Positions 18,464 to 25,896 of a stretch of 64,000 nucleotides of DNA are shown here, piece after piece (positions within the stretch are counted from its first letter, which is position 1; every line of letters begins with the position of its first letter). Position numbers and translations under genes: made by a program. Origin of the DNA: Thioglobus_C sp964448305 (GTDB lineage: Bacteria > Pseudomonadota > Gammaproteobacteria > PS1 > Pseudothioglobaceae). Location: the NCBI GenBank assembly GCA_964448305.1, contig CAYUWB010000002.1, forward strand, positions 31,868 to 95,867, read 5' to 3'. Below the pieces are notes generated by a model. The model was not told the DNA's origin. It was given only the letters and a program-made list of their open reading frames with translations, and did no database searches.

Positions 18464-18563
18464 GAGGCAAAGCCTTTCTCTATCTTATTAGGCTTAATTT
18501 ATAAAACCATTGTTTGAAGTTTATTAGAATTCTTTTACTTTATCAGGGGCAAGGCATTGCCTC
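18464..18563. repeat. 100-bp spacer with palindromic, mutually inverted ends (possible MITE-like remnant)
   Basis: The left end begins GAGGCAAAGCCTT and the right end, reversed, reads GAGGCAATGCCTT. The two ends are therefore imperfect terminal inverted repeats, and each is itself a small palindrome. The interior is AT-rich and non-coding. The segment lies between the two copies of the znuC 3' end. Confidence 0.45.
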
Positions 18564-18566
18564 ATA

Positions 18567-18640
18567 GATTTGTTTGCTGATCAAATGGATGAGTTAATGG
18601 CAACTTACGAACACCATCATAATCATTGTCACGAAGACTA
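18567..18640 (+). repeat. 74-bp direct repeat, copy 2 (orphan znuC 3' fragment)
   Basis: This is an exact copy of the znuC 3' end without an upstream reading frame. It carries the same 24 codons and then TAA instead of TAG. It ends 7 bp before the ccoH stop codon. Confidence 0.95.
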
Positions 18641-18647
18641 AAACGGA

Positions 18648-19172
18648 CTAGCGGATATATTTGCCTTTATAACGGTCACAGCCTTTATCGTCCTTATCGA
18701 CTACCGCACACAACGCTTTAAAATCACCGTGTGAAAAACTACCTTTAGTGATTTGAACAATTGCATTCCATCGGCCTTTTAATGGCAAACTGACTTGTGC
18801 TGTGTATAAAGATCCATCAAATTTCATTGGAACAGAAAACTGATTTCTAGGTCCGACTGAGCGCTCAAAATCAATGACAACCTTAGCATCTTTCAATACT
18901 TCAGCATGCTGTGAAATACTAACTTTATAAGTTTGGTGTGTCTGATACAAGGCCAACTCTGGAACCAAAAAATCTAACACCCAGCCTTGTTCATCTAGTT
19001 TTTTCTTAACAGCCAACACTTCGCCATAACGCTCACCACTTTCATATGCATCTTCAACTACCATTCCTGGGTGTGATTCTAGTGCAGTAATAATACGATA
19101 CACCGTAGCACCGACCAAGATTAAAAACAGTGCTAGCATTGACACCATGATTGGGCTTTTTTGAAAAGTCAT
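18648..19172 (-). CDS. ccoH: FixH/CcoH-family protein
   Basis: CcoH helps assemble or stabilise cbb3-type cytochrome c oxidase in the inner membrane. The 174-aa protein has one N-terminal membrane helix (about residues 8-28) and a periplasmic beta domain with the FixH pattern (LKGRWNAIVQI near residue 140). The start ATG abuts the ccoG stop codon (TAAATG), so the pair is coupled. The ccoNOP structural genes and ccoI/S are not in the window. Confidence 0.82.
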   Translation of the reverse strand: MTFQKSPIMVSMLALFLILVGATVYRIITALESHPGMVVEDAYESGERYGEVLAVKKKLDEQGWVLDFLVPELALYQTHQTYKVSISQHAEVLKDAKVVIDFERSVGPRNQFSVPMKFDGSLYTAQVSLPLKGRWNAIVQITKGSFSHGDFKALCAVVDKDDKGCDRYKGKYIR

Positions 19173-20570
19173 TTAACGCACGCTCTTAGGGGTAAAAAAT
19201 GATGATTCATATTCTAAGGTTGTATCATCGCCTGTGACTGAAAAAATCACGCTATTATTGTCACCCACATTACGCTCAAATGCTTTCAAATAAACATAGA
19301 TTGATTTAACATTACCTGAATTTATGGCAATATTTTTATATTGTCTTTGAGATTTTAAATGGGCAATTTCACTTTTAAAACTCACATCAACCCGTGTTGT
19401 CTGGTCGGTTTTATTCATAATTTTTAATTCATACTTATTACGAATCGATCCATCAGATAATTGCACAAAAAGAGGTTGTCGATCGTGCAATACTTTAAAA
19501 TCCATCGGCGCAATATTGAACAAACCATAAGTTAGAATCGATAAAGCTACCAATAAAATAGTTGAATACACAATCACCCTAGGGCGTTTATATAAGGCAA
19601 CAAAAGGTTTTTTGAATTTCATTTCATCAAGCGAAGTGTAACGAATCAGGCCTGTTGGTTTTCCAACCTTGGTCATCACCGAATCACAAGCATCAATACA
19701 CAAGCCACAAGTGATACAACCATACTCTTGGCCTTTACGAATATCGACACCCGTTGGACACACGGCCACACATTGATGGCAATCAATGCAATCACCTTGG
19801 TCTTCAGTATATTGACCCCTAGAAAGCTTTCTACGGTGCTCACCACGATAATGGTCATAGGTTGGCATAATGGTTTGTTTGTCTACCATCGCCCCTTGAA
19901 TACGCGCATAAGGACAAATCCATAAACAGGTTTGTTCGCGCATGTGGCCTGCAAAAGTATAAGCACCCAGTGAAATAGCAGCAGTAATGGTTAGCGTCGT
20001 GCTAGAAGCTGAACCATCAAAATAATCAGACCATGACACGCCAAAATACAACATCCAAGTAACGCCAGATAAAAAAGCAATGGCCAGCCAAACCACATGT
20101 TTACTAATTTTAATCCGGATTTTGGTTAAATCCCACGGCGCCACTTCTAGCTTTCGACGCTTAACAGGTGGCCCTTCAAAAAATTCCTCAACTTTGGTGA
20201 ACATATCGGTCCAAACTGTTTGGAAACAAAAGTAACCACAAAACACGCGGCCCAACACTGTCGTCATTGCTGCCAATAAAATAGCCAAGAATAGCAACAC
20301 CATGGTTAGCATCCATAAGTCTTGTGGAAAGATCGTAATATCAAACAAGTGATACTGACGCTTTTCAATATCAAATAAAATTGCCTGTTGTCCATTCCAT
20401 GTAATATAAGGCAAAATAAAAAAAGGCAACCAAACTAAAGTTCCAAACCATTTAAGTAACCGAAATTTGCCACTCATACGCTTAGCATGAACAGTTTTTT
20501 CACCTAGATTTTGCACCCATTGATCGCCTTCTGTATAAAGGTTATCTATCTGGATATTATCTTTACTCAC
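19173..20570 (-). CDS. ccoG: Cytochrome c oxidase accessory protein CcoG (RdxA/FixG)
   Basis: CcoG is a membrane ferredoxin-type protein that reduces copper for delivery to cbb3 oxidase. The 465-aa protein has several membrane helices (about 35-60, 85-110, 160-180, 190-210, 340-360). Iron-sulfur motifs CIDCHQCVAVCP and CITCGLCIDACD lie in the middle, and an immunoglobulin-like periplasmic C-terminal domain follows. An NapH-like CGYFCFQTVW motif is present in the second helix region. The start is a GTG. An FNR-type site and -10 upstream suggest low-oxygen induction. Confidence 0.93.
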   Translation of the reverse strand: MSKDNIQIDNLYTEGDQWVQNLGEKTVHAKRMSGKFRLLKWFGTLVWLPFFILPYITWNGQQAILFDIEKRQYHLFDITIFPQDLWMLTMVLLFLAILLAAMTTVLGRVFCGYFCFQTVWTDMFTKVEEFFEGPPVKRRKLEVAPWDLTKIRIKISKHVVWLAIAFLSGVTWMLYFGVSWSDYFDGSASSTTLTITAAISLGAYTFAGHMREQTCLWICPYARIQGAMVDKQTIMPTYDHYRGEHRRKLSRGQYTEDQGDCIDCHQCVAVCPTGVDIRKGQEYGCITCGLCIDACDSVMTKVGKPTGLIRYTSLDEMKFKKPFVALYKRPRVIVYSTILLVALSILTYGLFNIAPMDFKVLHDRQPLFVQLSDGSIRNKYELKIMNKTDQTTRVDVSFKSEIAHLKSQRQYKNIAINSGNVKSIYVYLKAFERNVGDNNSVIFSVTGDDTTLEYESSFFTPKSVR

Positions 20571-20603
20571 ACATTCTCACTTGATGTTAAATCAATTTGC
20601 AAT

Positions 20604-20646
20604 ATCATATCATCAATACACTTATTGATGCATTGATATAGGTCAA
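20604..20646 (-). promoter_or_regulatory. FNR-like site and -10 box for ccoGH
   Basis: On the minus strand TTGAC-CTAT-ATCAA (20633-20646) differs at one position from the FNR/Anr consensus TTGAT-N4-ATCAA. TATGAT at 20604-20609 is a plausible -10, predicting a start near 20597. The site is then centred about 42 nt upstream, the class II activator position. Two further TTGAT/ATCAA inverted repeats lie nearby (20581-20595 and 20611-20630). Confidence 0.55.
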
Positions 20647-20682
20647 TAATACAACTAAGCATTCGGCATCAAAACACGCCTC

Positions 20683-20691
20683 TGATATAAT
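20683..20691 (+). promoter_or_regulatory. Extended -10 promoter of dapD
   Basis: TGATATAAT is a perfect extended -10. It predicts a transcript start near 20698 and a leader of about 20 nt before the ATG at 20719. Confidence 0.6.
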
Positions 20692-20718
20692 GTTATTTTT
20701 TTATTTAATGGACCTACC

Positions 20719-21534
20719 ATGAAAGATATTATTGAAGCCGCTTTTGAAGACAGAGCTAACCTTAACCCACAAACAGCCAGTAGTGAGATCAAAGAAGCGG
20801 TTGCTGAGGCAATCCATTTATTAGATTCTGGCCAAGCGCGTGTTGCTGAACAAAAAGCCATAGGCGACTGGACGGTTAATGAATGGTTAAAAAAAGCCGT
20901 TTTACTATCATTCAGACTAGAAGACAACGTACCAATGCAAGGTGGCTTTACCCAATACTATGACAAAGTTCCCTCAAAATTTGCAGACCTTACTCCAGAA
21001 GAATTCAAAGCAACCGGCGTACGTGTGGTGCCACCTGCTAGTGCACGTCGTGGTTCTTTCATTGCACAAGATACGGTACTCATGCCATCGTATGTTAATA
21101 TCGGCGCTTATGTTGATTCTGGCACCATGGTAGATACTTGGGCAACCGTTGGCTCATGTGCACAAATTGGTAAAAATGTTCACCTTTCAGGCGGTGTTGG
21201 TATTGGCGGCGTATTAGAGCCATTACAAGCTGCGCCCACCATTATTGAAGACAATTGTTTCATTGGTGCAAGATCAGAAGTGGTTGAAGGCGTGATTGTT
21301 GAAGAAGGCGCGGTGATTTCAATGGGTGTTTATATTGGCCAATCTACTAAGATCTTTAACCGTGAAACCGGAGAGGTGACTTATGGTCGCGTCCCTGCAG
21401 GCTCTGTTGTGGTTTCAGGCAACCTTCCTTCTAAAGACGGAACATACTCGCTTTACTGTGCGGTGATTGTAAAACAAGTGGATGCCAAGACGCGCTCTAA
21501 AGTAGGCATTAATGAATTACTAAGAGGAATTTAA
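20719..21534 (+). CDS. dapD: Tetrahydrodipicolinate N-succinyltransferase DapD
   Basis: DapD adds succinyl-CoA to tetrahydrodipicolinate in the lysine/diaminopimelate pathway. The 271-aa trimeric enzyme has a helical N-terminal domain and a left-handed beta helix made of hexapeptide repeats. These are visible as VNIGAYVDSGTMVDTWATVGSCAQIGKNVHLSGG (written here as one repeat run) and IGARSEVVEGVIVEEGAVI. The C-terminal strand region SLYCAVIVKQVDAKTRSK is typical. It is a single-gene transcript with its own promoter and a strong terminator. Confidence 0.96.
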   Translation: MKDIIEAAFEDRANLNPQTASSEIKEAVAEAIHLLDSGQARVAEQKAIGDWTVNEWLKKAVLLSFRLEDNVPMQGGFTQYYDKVPSKFADLTPEEFKATGVRVVPPASARRGSFIAQDTVLMPSYVNIGAYVDSGTMVDTWATVGSCAQIGKNVHLSGGVGIGGVLEPLQAAPTIIEDNCFIGARSEVVEGVIVEEGAVISMGVYIGQSTKIFNRETGEVTYGRVPAGSVVVSGNLPSKDGTYSLYCAVIVKQVDAKTRSKVGINELLRGI

Positions 21535-21550
21535 CTTATCTCAAAAACTA

Positions 21551-21577
21551 AAAAACCCGCCTTTCGGCGGGTTTTTT
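21551..21577. terminator. Bidirectional terminator between dapD and the small membrane gene
   Basis: CCCGCC-TTTC-GGCGGG is flanked by five A and six T, so it can end transcripts from both converging genes. Confidence 0.92.
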
Positions 21578-21595
21578 ATTGGTATTTATGTGTTA

Positions 21596-21826
21596 CTAGT
21601 CACGTGTAAACAACGCGTAGATAACAGCAACTGCTGCTAAACCAACTAACCCTTGTGCACCAAGGCTAGCAACGATACCAGTAATAGTGCCGATTACATC
21701 GCCACCAATAAATGGCACGCCCGTTGCGCCAGTACCGAAGATCACCTGAACCACGATGGCTAAAGCAATTAAAGCCATACCGGCTTCAGTTAGTTTTTTT
21801 ATTGTACCGATAACAGTATCAAACAT
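21596..21826 (-). CDS. Small two-helix, glycine-rich membrane protein, 76 aa
   Basis: The family is not recognised. A short amphipathic start (MFDTVIGTIKKLTEAG) is followed by two long hydrophobic segments (about 17-40 and 50-73) rich in Gly, Ala, Ile and Val, ending in the charged TRD. AGGGG lies before the ATG. It has its own leader with a hairpin and ends at a shared terminator, so it is a real single-gene unit. A pilin-like, holin-like or bacteriocin-like role could be imagined, but nothing in the sequence decides it. Confidence 0.72.
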   Translation of the reverse strand: MFDTVIGTIKKLTEAGMALIALAIVVQVIFGTGATGVPFIGGDVIGTITGIVASLGAQGLVGLAAVAVIYALFTRD

Positions 21827-21846
21827 ATTTTCCCCTCTTTAGTTAT

Positions 21847-21870
21847 AAAAACCCCAACCTTTGTGGTTGG
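21847..21870 (-). terminator. Terminator-like hairpin between ubiA and the small membrane gene
   Basis: On the minus strand CCAACC-ACAAA-GGTTGG is followed by GGTTTTT. It may end the ubiA transcript. A TTGACA lies 29 nt upstream (21899-21904 region) with a weak -10, so it could also act as an attenuator in the leader of the small gene. Confidence 0.6.
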
Positions 21871-21991
21871 TTATTAACTTTTTTACTATAAACGAACAAA
21901 TTGTCAAGGTTTTTTGATGAAAAAACGCAAAATAATTGATGAAATTAGACAAAAATTTGATAAAAGTTGCAAATTTACAACAATAAAACCC

Positions 21992-22834
21992 TTATAGAGC
22001 AAGGGATAACGCGATTCCAATGAAAATCGCCATGCCAATGAAATTATTATGCAAAAAAGCTCGAAAACAGGCTGTTTTTTCTCTGTTTTTGATCATTTTT
22101 TGATGATAAATCATTAAAAATGCACTTAAAATCAGTGAAATATCGTAAAAAACGCTCAAATTGAAAATTTCTGAAATTTTTAAAAGCACCAATAATAGAC
22201 AAATTTGCAAGATACCAATGATCAATTTATCAAATCTTGCAAACAGTACTGCGGTGGATTTCACCCCAATTTTTAAATCTTCTTCTCGGTCTGCCATGGC
22301 ATACATAGTGTCATAAATCACGGTCCAAATAACAGTAGCAGCAAATACCCACCACGCACCCTCAGGCACATTGCCATTCGTTGCAGAAAATGCCATTGGC
22401 ACACTCATAGCAAATGCCAAGCCCAATACAAACTGCGGTAGATGCGTCCAACGCTTGGTAAATGGATAGAGCGTTGCCAGCCCAGCGGCAACAAACGCCA
22501 ATTGAATGGTAAGACTGTTGGTCATTAGCACCAAACCAAAGGCTACTAACATCATCATAAAAAATAAGATGAGCGCAGATTTAGCGCTTACCTCGCCTGA
22601 GGTGATTGGTCGATGTTGTGTGCGTTCAATTAATTTATCAATTTTTCGATCAGCATAATCATTAATCACACAACCAGCGCTGCGCATAATGACAACGCCT
22701 AATACAAAAATAATGATTAGCTCAAGCCGTGGCAATCCATCGGCTGCTAAAAACAATGCCCACAACGCTGGCCATAATAGTAAGTAAATACCAATAGGCT
22801 TGTCAAGACGCATGAGGTGGAAATAAGGATTCAT
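21992..22834 (-). CDS. ubiA: 4-hydroxybenzoate polyprenyltransferase
   Basis: UbiA attaches the polyprenyl tail to 4-hydroxybenzoate in ubiquinone synthesis. The 280-aa membrane enzyme has about eight to nine helices. It carries both Asp-rich metal-diphosphate motifs: CVINDYADRKIDKLIERTQ (about 58-76) and DTMYAMADREEDLKIG (about 175-190). It overlaps rluC by 4 bp (ATGA) and is last in a six-gene overlapping string. Confidence 0.94.
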   Translation of the reverse strand: MNPYFHLMRLDKPIGIYLLLWPALWALFLAADGLPRLELIIIFVLGVVIMRSAGCVINDYADRKIDKLIERTQHRPITSGEVSAKSALILFFMMMLVAFGLVLMTNSLTIQLAFVAAGLATLYPFTKRWTHLPQFVLGLAFAMSVPMAFSATNGNVPEGAWWVFAATVIWTVIYDTMYAMADREEDLKIGVKSTAVLFARFDKLIIGILQICLLLVLLKISEIFNLSVFYDISLILSAFLMIYHQKMIKNREKTACFRAFLHNNFIGMAIFIGIALSLAL

Positions 22835-23742
22835 AATTGGTTTAAGAAATCTTGCAAATCTTGGGTGAGTGGCGCTTGCACTTTTTGAATCTCGTTGGTG
22901 AGTGGATTGGTAAATGTTAATTGGTGCGCATGCAAAAATAAGCGCTTCAGGCCTTTGTCTTTAATCTGTTGATCAAAACTCGAATCACCATACTTGTCAT
23001 CACCGGCAATTGGATGGCCGGCATGTTTGGCATGTGCACGTATTTGGTGCGTGCGTCCGGTTTCTATCAGCACCTCAACCAGTGATGCTTCAAAATCATC
23101 GAGGTGAAAATTCTTCAAAGGCTGAAAATGACTAATGGCAGTTTTACCTTTGTTATCAACCACCGTATATCTTGAATTTTGATAAAGTGGTGCATCAATC
23201 GTATGGCGCTTTTTACTCCAAGCACCTTTGACCAAGGCCGTATAACGTTTTTCCATTTGATGTTGATTAAGCTGCTCGTGTAAGTTTTTTAAAACACTGC
23301 GTTTTTTTGCAATTAGCAAAACACCAGAAGTGGCGCGATCTAATCGATGTACCAGTTCAACTGGATCTTTATACATGCCGCGCAAAGTTTCAATCACGCC
23401 AATAGTAACACCGCTGCCACTATGTACGGCCAAACCACTGGGTTTGTTAATAATCAGCAAACCTTTGTCTTCATACAAAATACTGTTGGTTAATAATTGC
23501 TTTAAGTTATCTGACGCTTCAACCTGACCAGATTCTGATACACGAATTGGCGGGATACGCACCACATCATCCAATTGTAATTTGTATTCTGCTTTTTTTC
23601 GGCCCTTATTGACTCGCACTTCGCCTTTTCGAATCACTCGATAGATATGTGACTTCGGCACACCTTTAAGGTGTTTTAATAAATAATTATCCAGGCGTTG
23701 GCCTTCGGAAAACTCATCAACCGTTTGAAAACTAACACTCAT
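22831..23742 (-). CDS. rluC: 23S rRNA pseudouridine synthase RluC family
   Basis: This RluA/RluC-type enzyme isomerises uridines in 23S rRNA. The 303-aa protein has an N-terminal S4 RNA-binding domain (RLDNYLLKHLKGVPKSHIYRV) and the catalytic motif VHRLDRATSGVLLIAKK, whose Asp is the nucleophile, near residue 143. The GRTHQIRAHAKHAGHPIAGDDKYG box is complete. The exact target positions follow from family assignment. It overlaps tatD and ubiA by 4 bp each. Confidence 0.92.
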   Translation of the reverse strand: MSVSFQTVDEFSEGQRLDNYLLKHLKGVPKSHIYRVIRKGEVRVNKGRKKAEYKLQLDDVVRIPPIRVSESGQVEASDNLKQLLTNSILYEDKGLLIINKPSGLAVHSGSGVTIGVIETLRGMYKDPVELVHRLDRATSGVLLIAKKRSVLKNLHEQLNQHQMEKRYTALVKGAWSKKRHTIDAPLYQNSRYTVVDNKGKTAISHFQPLKNFHLDDFEASLVEVLIETGRTHQIRAHAKHAGHPIAGDDKYGDSSFDQQIKDKGLKRLFLHAHQLTFTNPLTNEIQKVQAPLTQDLQDFLNQL

Positions 23743-24509
23743 AAAGAAAACAGCTGTTTGAAATTAGTGGTGGTGGTCTGGGCAATCTCACTCACACTGG
23801 TACCTCGTATCTCGGCTAATTTTTCAGCCACATAATAAGTGTAAGCTGGAGAGTTTGGTTTTCCGCGATAGGGTACTGGTGTTAAATAGGGCGAATCGGT
23901 CTCTACAAGCAGTCGATCGGCCGGTACTTTTTTAGCAACTTCACGCAACGCACCGGCACTTTTAAAAGTAATAATGCCAGAGAATGAAATATAAAAACCC
24001 AAATCTAATGCGGCTTCGGCAGTCTCCCAGTCCTCAGCAAAGCAGTGCATCACACCTTGTTGGGCTTTTTCTTCTTGCATTACTTTAATGGTGTCTGCTT
24101 TTGCATCACGCGTATGAATAATCATCGGTTTGCCCGATTGGTTAGAAGCAGCAATGTGTCGCCTAAAACGCTCACGTTGCCAATCGGCTGTGTCTTTTTC
24201 AATGTGAAAATAGTCAAGCCCTGTTTCACCAATGGCGATAATTTTGTCATGGTCTGCTAGCGTAAGCAACTCTTCTACACTTGGATCTTTGCCATCTTGC
24301 TCTGTTGGATGAACGCCCACCGAAGCGTAAATTTGATCGTAAGATTTAGCCAAAGAAAACACATCATCAAAATGCTCAAGATCAATACAAACACACAAAA
24401 ATGTATCTACCGATAAATCTTTAGCATGGGCCAGCATACTCTCAACACTGCCACCAAATTGGGCGAGATCAACACGGTCAATATGACAATGGGAATCAAC
24501 AATCTTCAT
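23739..24509 (-). CDS. tatD: TatD-family metal-dependent hydrolase (YcfH-like)
   Basis: TatD enzymes are TIM-barrel metal-dependent DNases and quality-control hydrolases. The 256-aa protein has the metal-binding DSHCHID at residues 5-11, AIGETGLDYFH near residue 95, IIHTRDA and the terminal Asp site VETDSPYLTPVPYRGK. It overlaps both neighbours by 4 bp. Whether it is YcfH or TatD proper cannot be settled here. Confidence 0.9.
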   Translation of the reverse strand: MKIVDSHCHIDRVDLAQFGGSVESMLAHAKDLSVDTFLCVCIDLEHFDDVFSLAKSYDQIYASVGVHPTEQDGKDPSVEELLTLADHDKIIAIGETGLDYFHIEKDTADWQRERFRRHIAASNQSGKPMIIHTRDAKADTIKVMQEEKAQQGVMHCFAEDWETAEAALDLGFYISFSGIITFKSAGALREVAKKVPADRLLVETDSPYLTPVPYRGKPNSPAYTYYVAEKLAEIRGTSVSEIAQTTTTNFKQLFSL

Positions 24510-25279
24510 AAGCCTATTTTTTTCAACCAGCCTTTGGCTTTATCATCTAGTTTTCCCTTAATACCTTCTAGTTCGCCCTCAAGTTGTCGACGTATACCCT
24601 CTTTAATTTCTTTTTCACCTAATCTTAAACCTTGATTCTCTACTTCATCTTGGATTCGACGCAAGGCTATTTTCATTAGTTCTGCACCCACAAGATCGAT
24701 CGGAATACCTTTAGAAGCGCCAAAATCACGGATCAATATATCAGGTACTTTCACTGTGTCTTTAAACCATTGGGTGTCAATTTTAAGCTGCGTGTTAACA
24801 AAAGTAAGTGCTTTAATTGTGACTCGAGTATCTGAGTGCTCATCGACAAGATCAGTGGTATTTTGATATTGTGCATTGTTATTATTGTCAACACTAGGCG
24901 ATGACTCTAAATTCTTTAACAGCGTTACCAAGTTAACTTTGTCATCACTTTGCTCTAATGTAAACAGCAAACCATCAAATTTTAATTGCTCTAAGATAAT
25001 TAAGTCTTCAGTGCTTTCAGGGCTAATCTGCAAATCCAAGTGATTTAAAACGAAGGCATTTTCATTTTTAAAATAACTTGGGTTTTTAACTTCAATAAAA
25101 TCTAGGTTGATTTTTCCAGCTGATAAATCGCTTCTAAACTCACTAATACTAACCGGTGTTTTAAGTGATTGTTGCGCATAAGTTTCAATTGCGTTTTTGC
25201 TTAATCCATCAAAAAACACAACAATAGCAACAATAGCAATGGCGCTTAATAACAATAAATAAGTGAGTAATTTCTTCAT
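24506..25279 (-). CDS. AsmA-like membrane-anchored protein
   Basis: This 257-aa protein has one N-terminal membrane helix (KKLLTYLLLLSAIAIVAIVVFF) followed by a periplasmic beta-strand domain. It resembles the N-terminal part of AsmA/DUF748 proteins (LKTPVSISEFRSDLSAGKINLDFIEVKNP, split here as family pattern). AsmA-like proteins act in envelope lipid handling. A charged, helical C-terminus (LEGELEGIKGKLDDKAKGWL) is unusual. It sits in an overlapping operon between tatD and rsmG. Function is tentative. Confidence 0.72.
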   Translation of the reverse strand: MKKLLTYLLLLSAIAIVAIVVFFDGLSKNAIETYAQQSLKTPVSISEFRSDLSAGKINLDFIEVKNPSYFKNENAFVLNHLDLQISPESTEDLIILEQLKFDGLLFTLEQSDDKVNLVTLLKNLESSPSVDNNNNAQYQNTTDLVDEHSDTRVTIKALTFVNTQLKIDTQWFKDTVKVPDILIRDFGASKGIPIDLVGAELMKIALRRIQDEVENQGLRLGEKEIKEGIRRQLEGELEGIKGKLDDKAKGWLKKIGL

Positions 25280-25896
25280 GGTTGCTCCAGTTTTATTTCT
25301 AATAAAAATCGATCGTCTGACACATAAGGCACATTAATTTGGTGTGCTGTCATCAGCACGCCTTGTACTTCTTCTTGGGAAAAATGATCTCCCTTCATTA
25401 ACAAGTAACAACCATTATCACACAATAAATGTCGCGTTAACTTTAATGTTTTGTCAACTTCAGCAAAGGCCCTTGAAGTAATTTGTGCAAAACAAGTTTG
25501 AGGTTTGAACACCTCAACTCGCTCGTTAATCACACTAAGATTATCCAGTTGCAACTGTGTTTTTACAAACTGCATAAATCGACATTTTTTACCCACACTG
25601 TCAAGCACACTAACAGATAATTCAGGCTTCATAATCGCTAGCACAATACCGGGCAAGCCTGCACCTGCGCCTACATCTAATAATGGATCATCATGAATAT
25701 AGGGCAAGATTGACAAACTGTCAATCAAATGTTTTTTAACGCCTGATTGTGGGTCGCGAATAGCGCTCAAGTTATAAGTCTTATTCCACTTGGCCATTAA
25801 TTCAAGATAATTTAGTAATTTATCGCTCTGAGTTTCGCTCAAAGCCAAACCCATTTGCTCGGCTCCGCTGAGCAATATTTGTCTAAGATCGCTCAT
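25276..25896 (-). CDS. rsmG: 16S rRNA (guanine-527-N7) methyltransferase RsmG
   Basis: RsmG methylates G527 of 16S rRNA. The 206-aa protein shows the family N-terminus (YLELMAKWNKTYNLSAI) and the SAM-binding loop LLDVGAGAGLPGIVLA near residue 70. SRAFAEVDK and the terminal ILEIK-type strand (FLLEIKLEQP) follow. It overlaps mnmG by 4 bp in the classical mnmG-rsmG (gidA-gidB) order. That pair is often followed by parA-parB near the origin, but here it is not. Confidence 0.95.
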   Translation of the reverse strand: MSDLRQILLSGAEQMGLALSETQSDKLLNYLELMAKWNKTYNLSAIRDPQSGVKKHLIDSLSILPYIHDDPLLDVGAGAGLPGIVLAIMKPELSVSVLDSVGKKCRFMQFVKTQLQLDNLSVINERVEVFKPQTCFAQITSRAFAEVDKTLKLTRHLLCDNGCYLLMKGDHFSQEEVQGVLMTAHQINVPYVSDDRFLLEIKLEQP

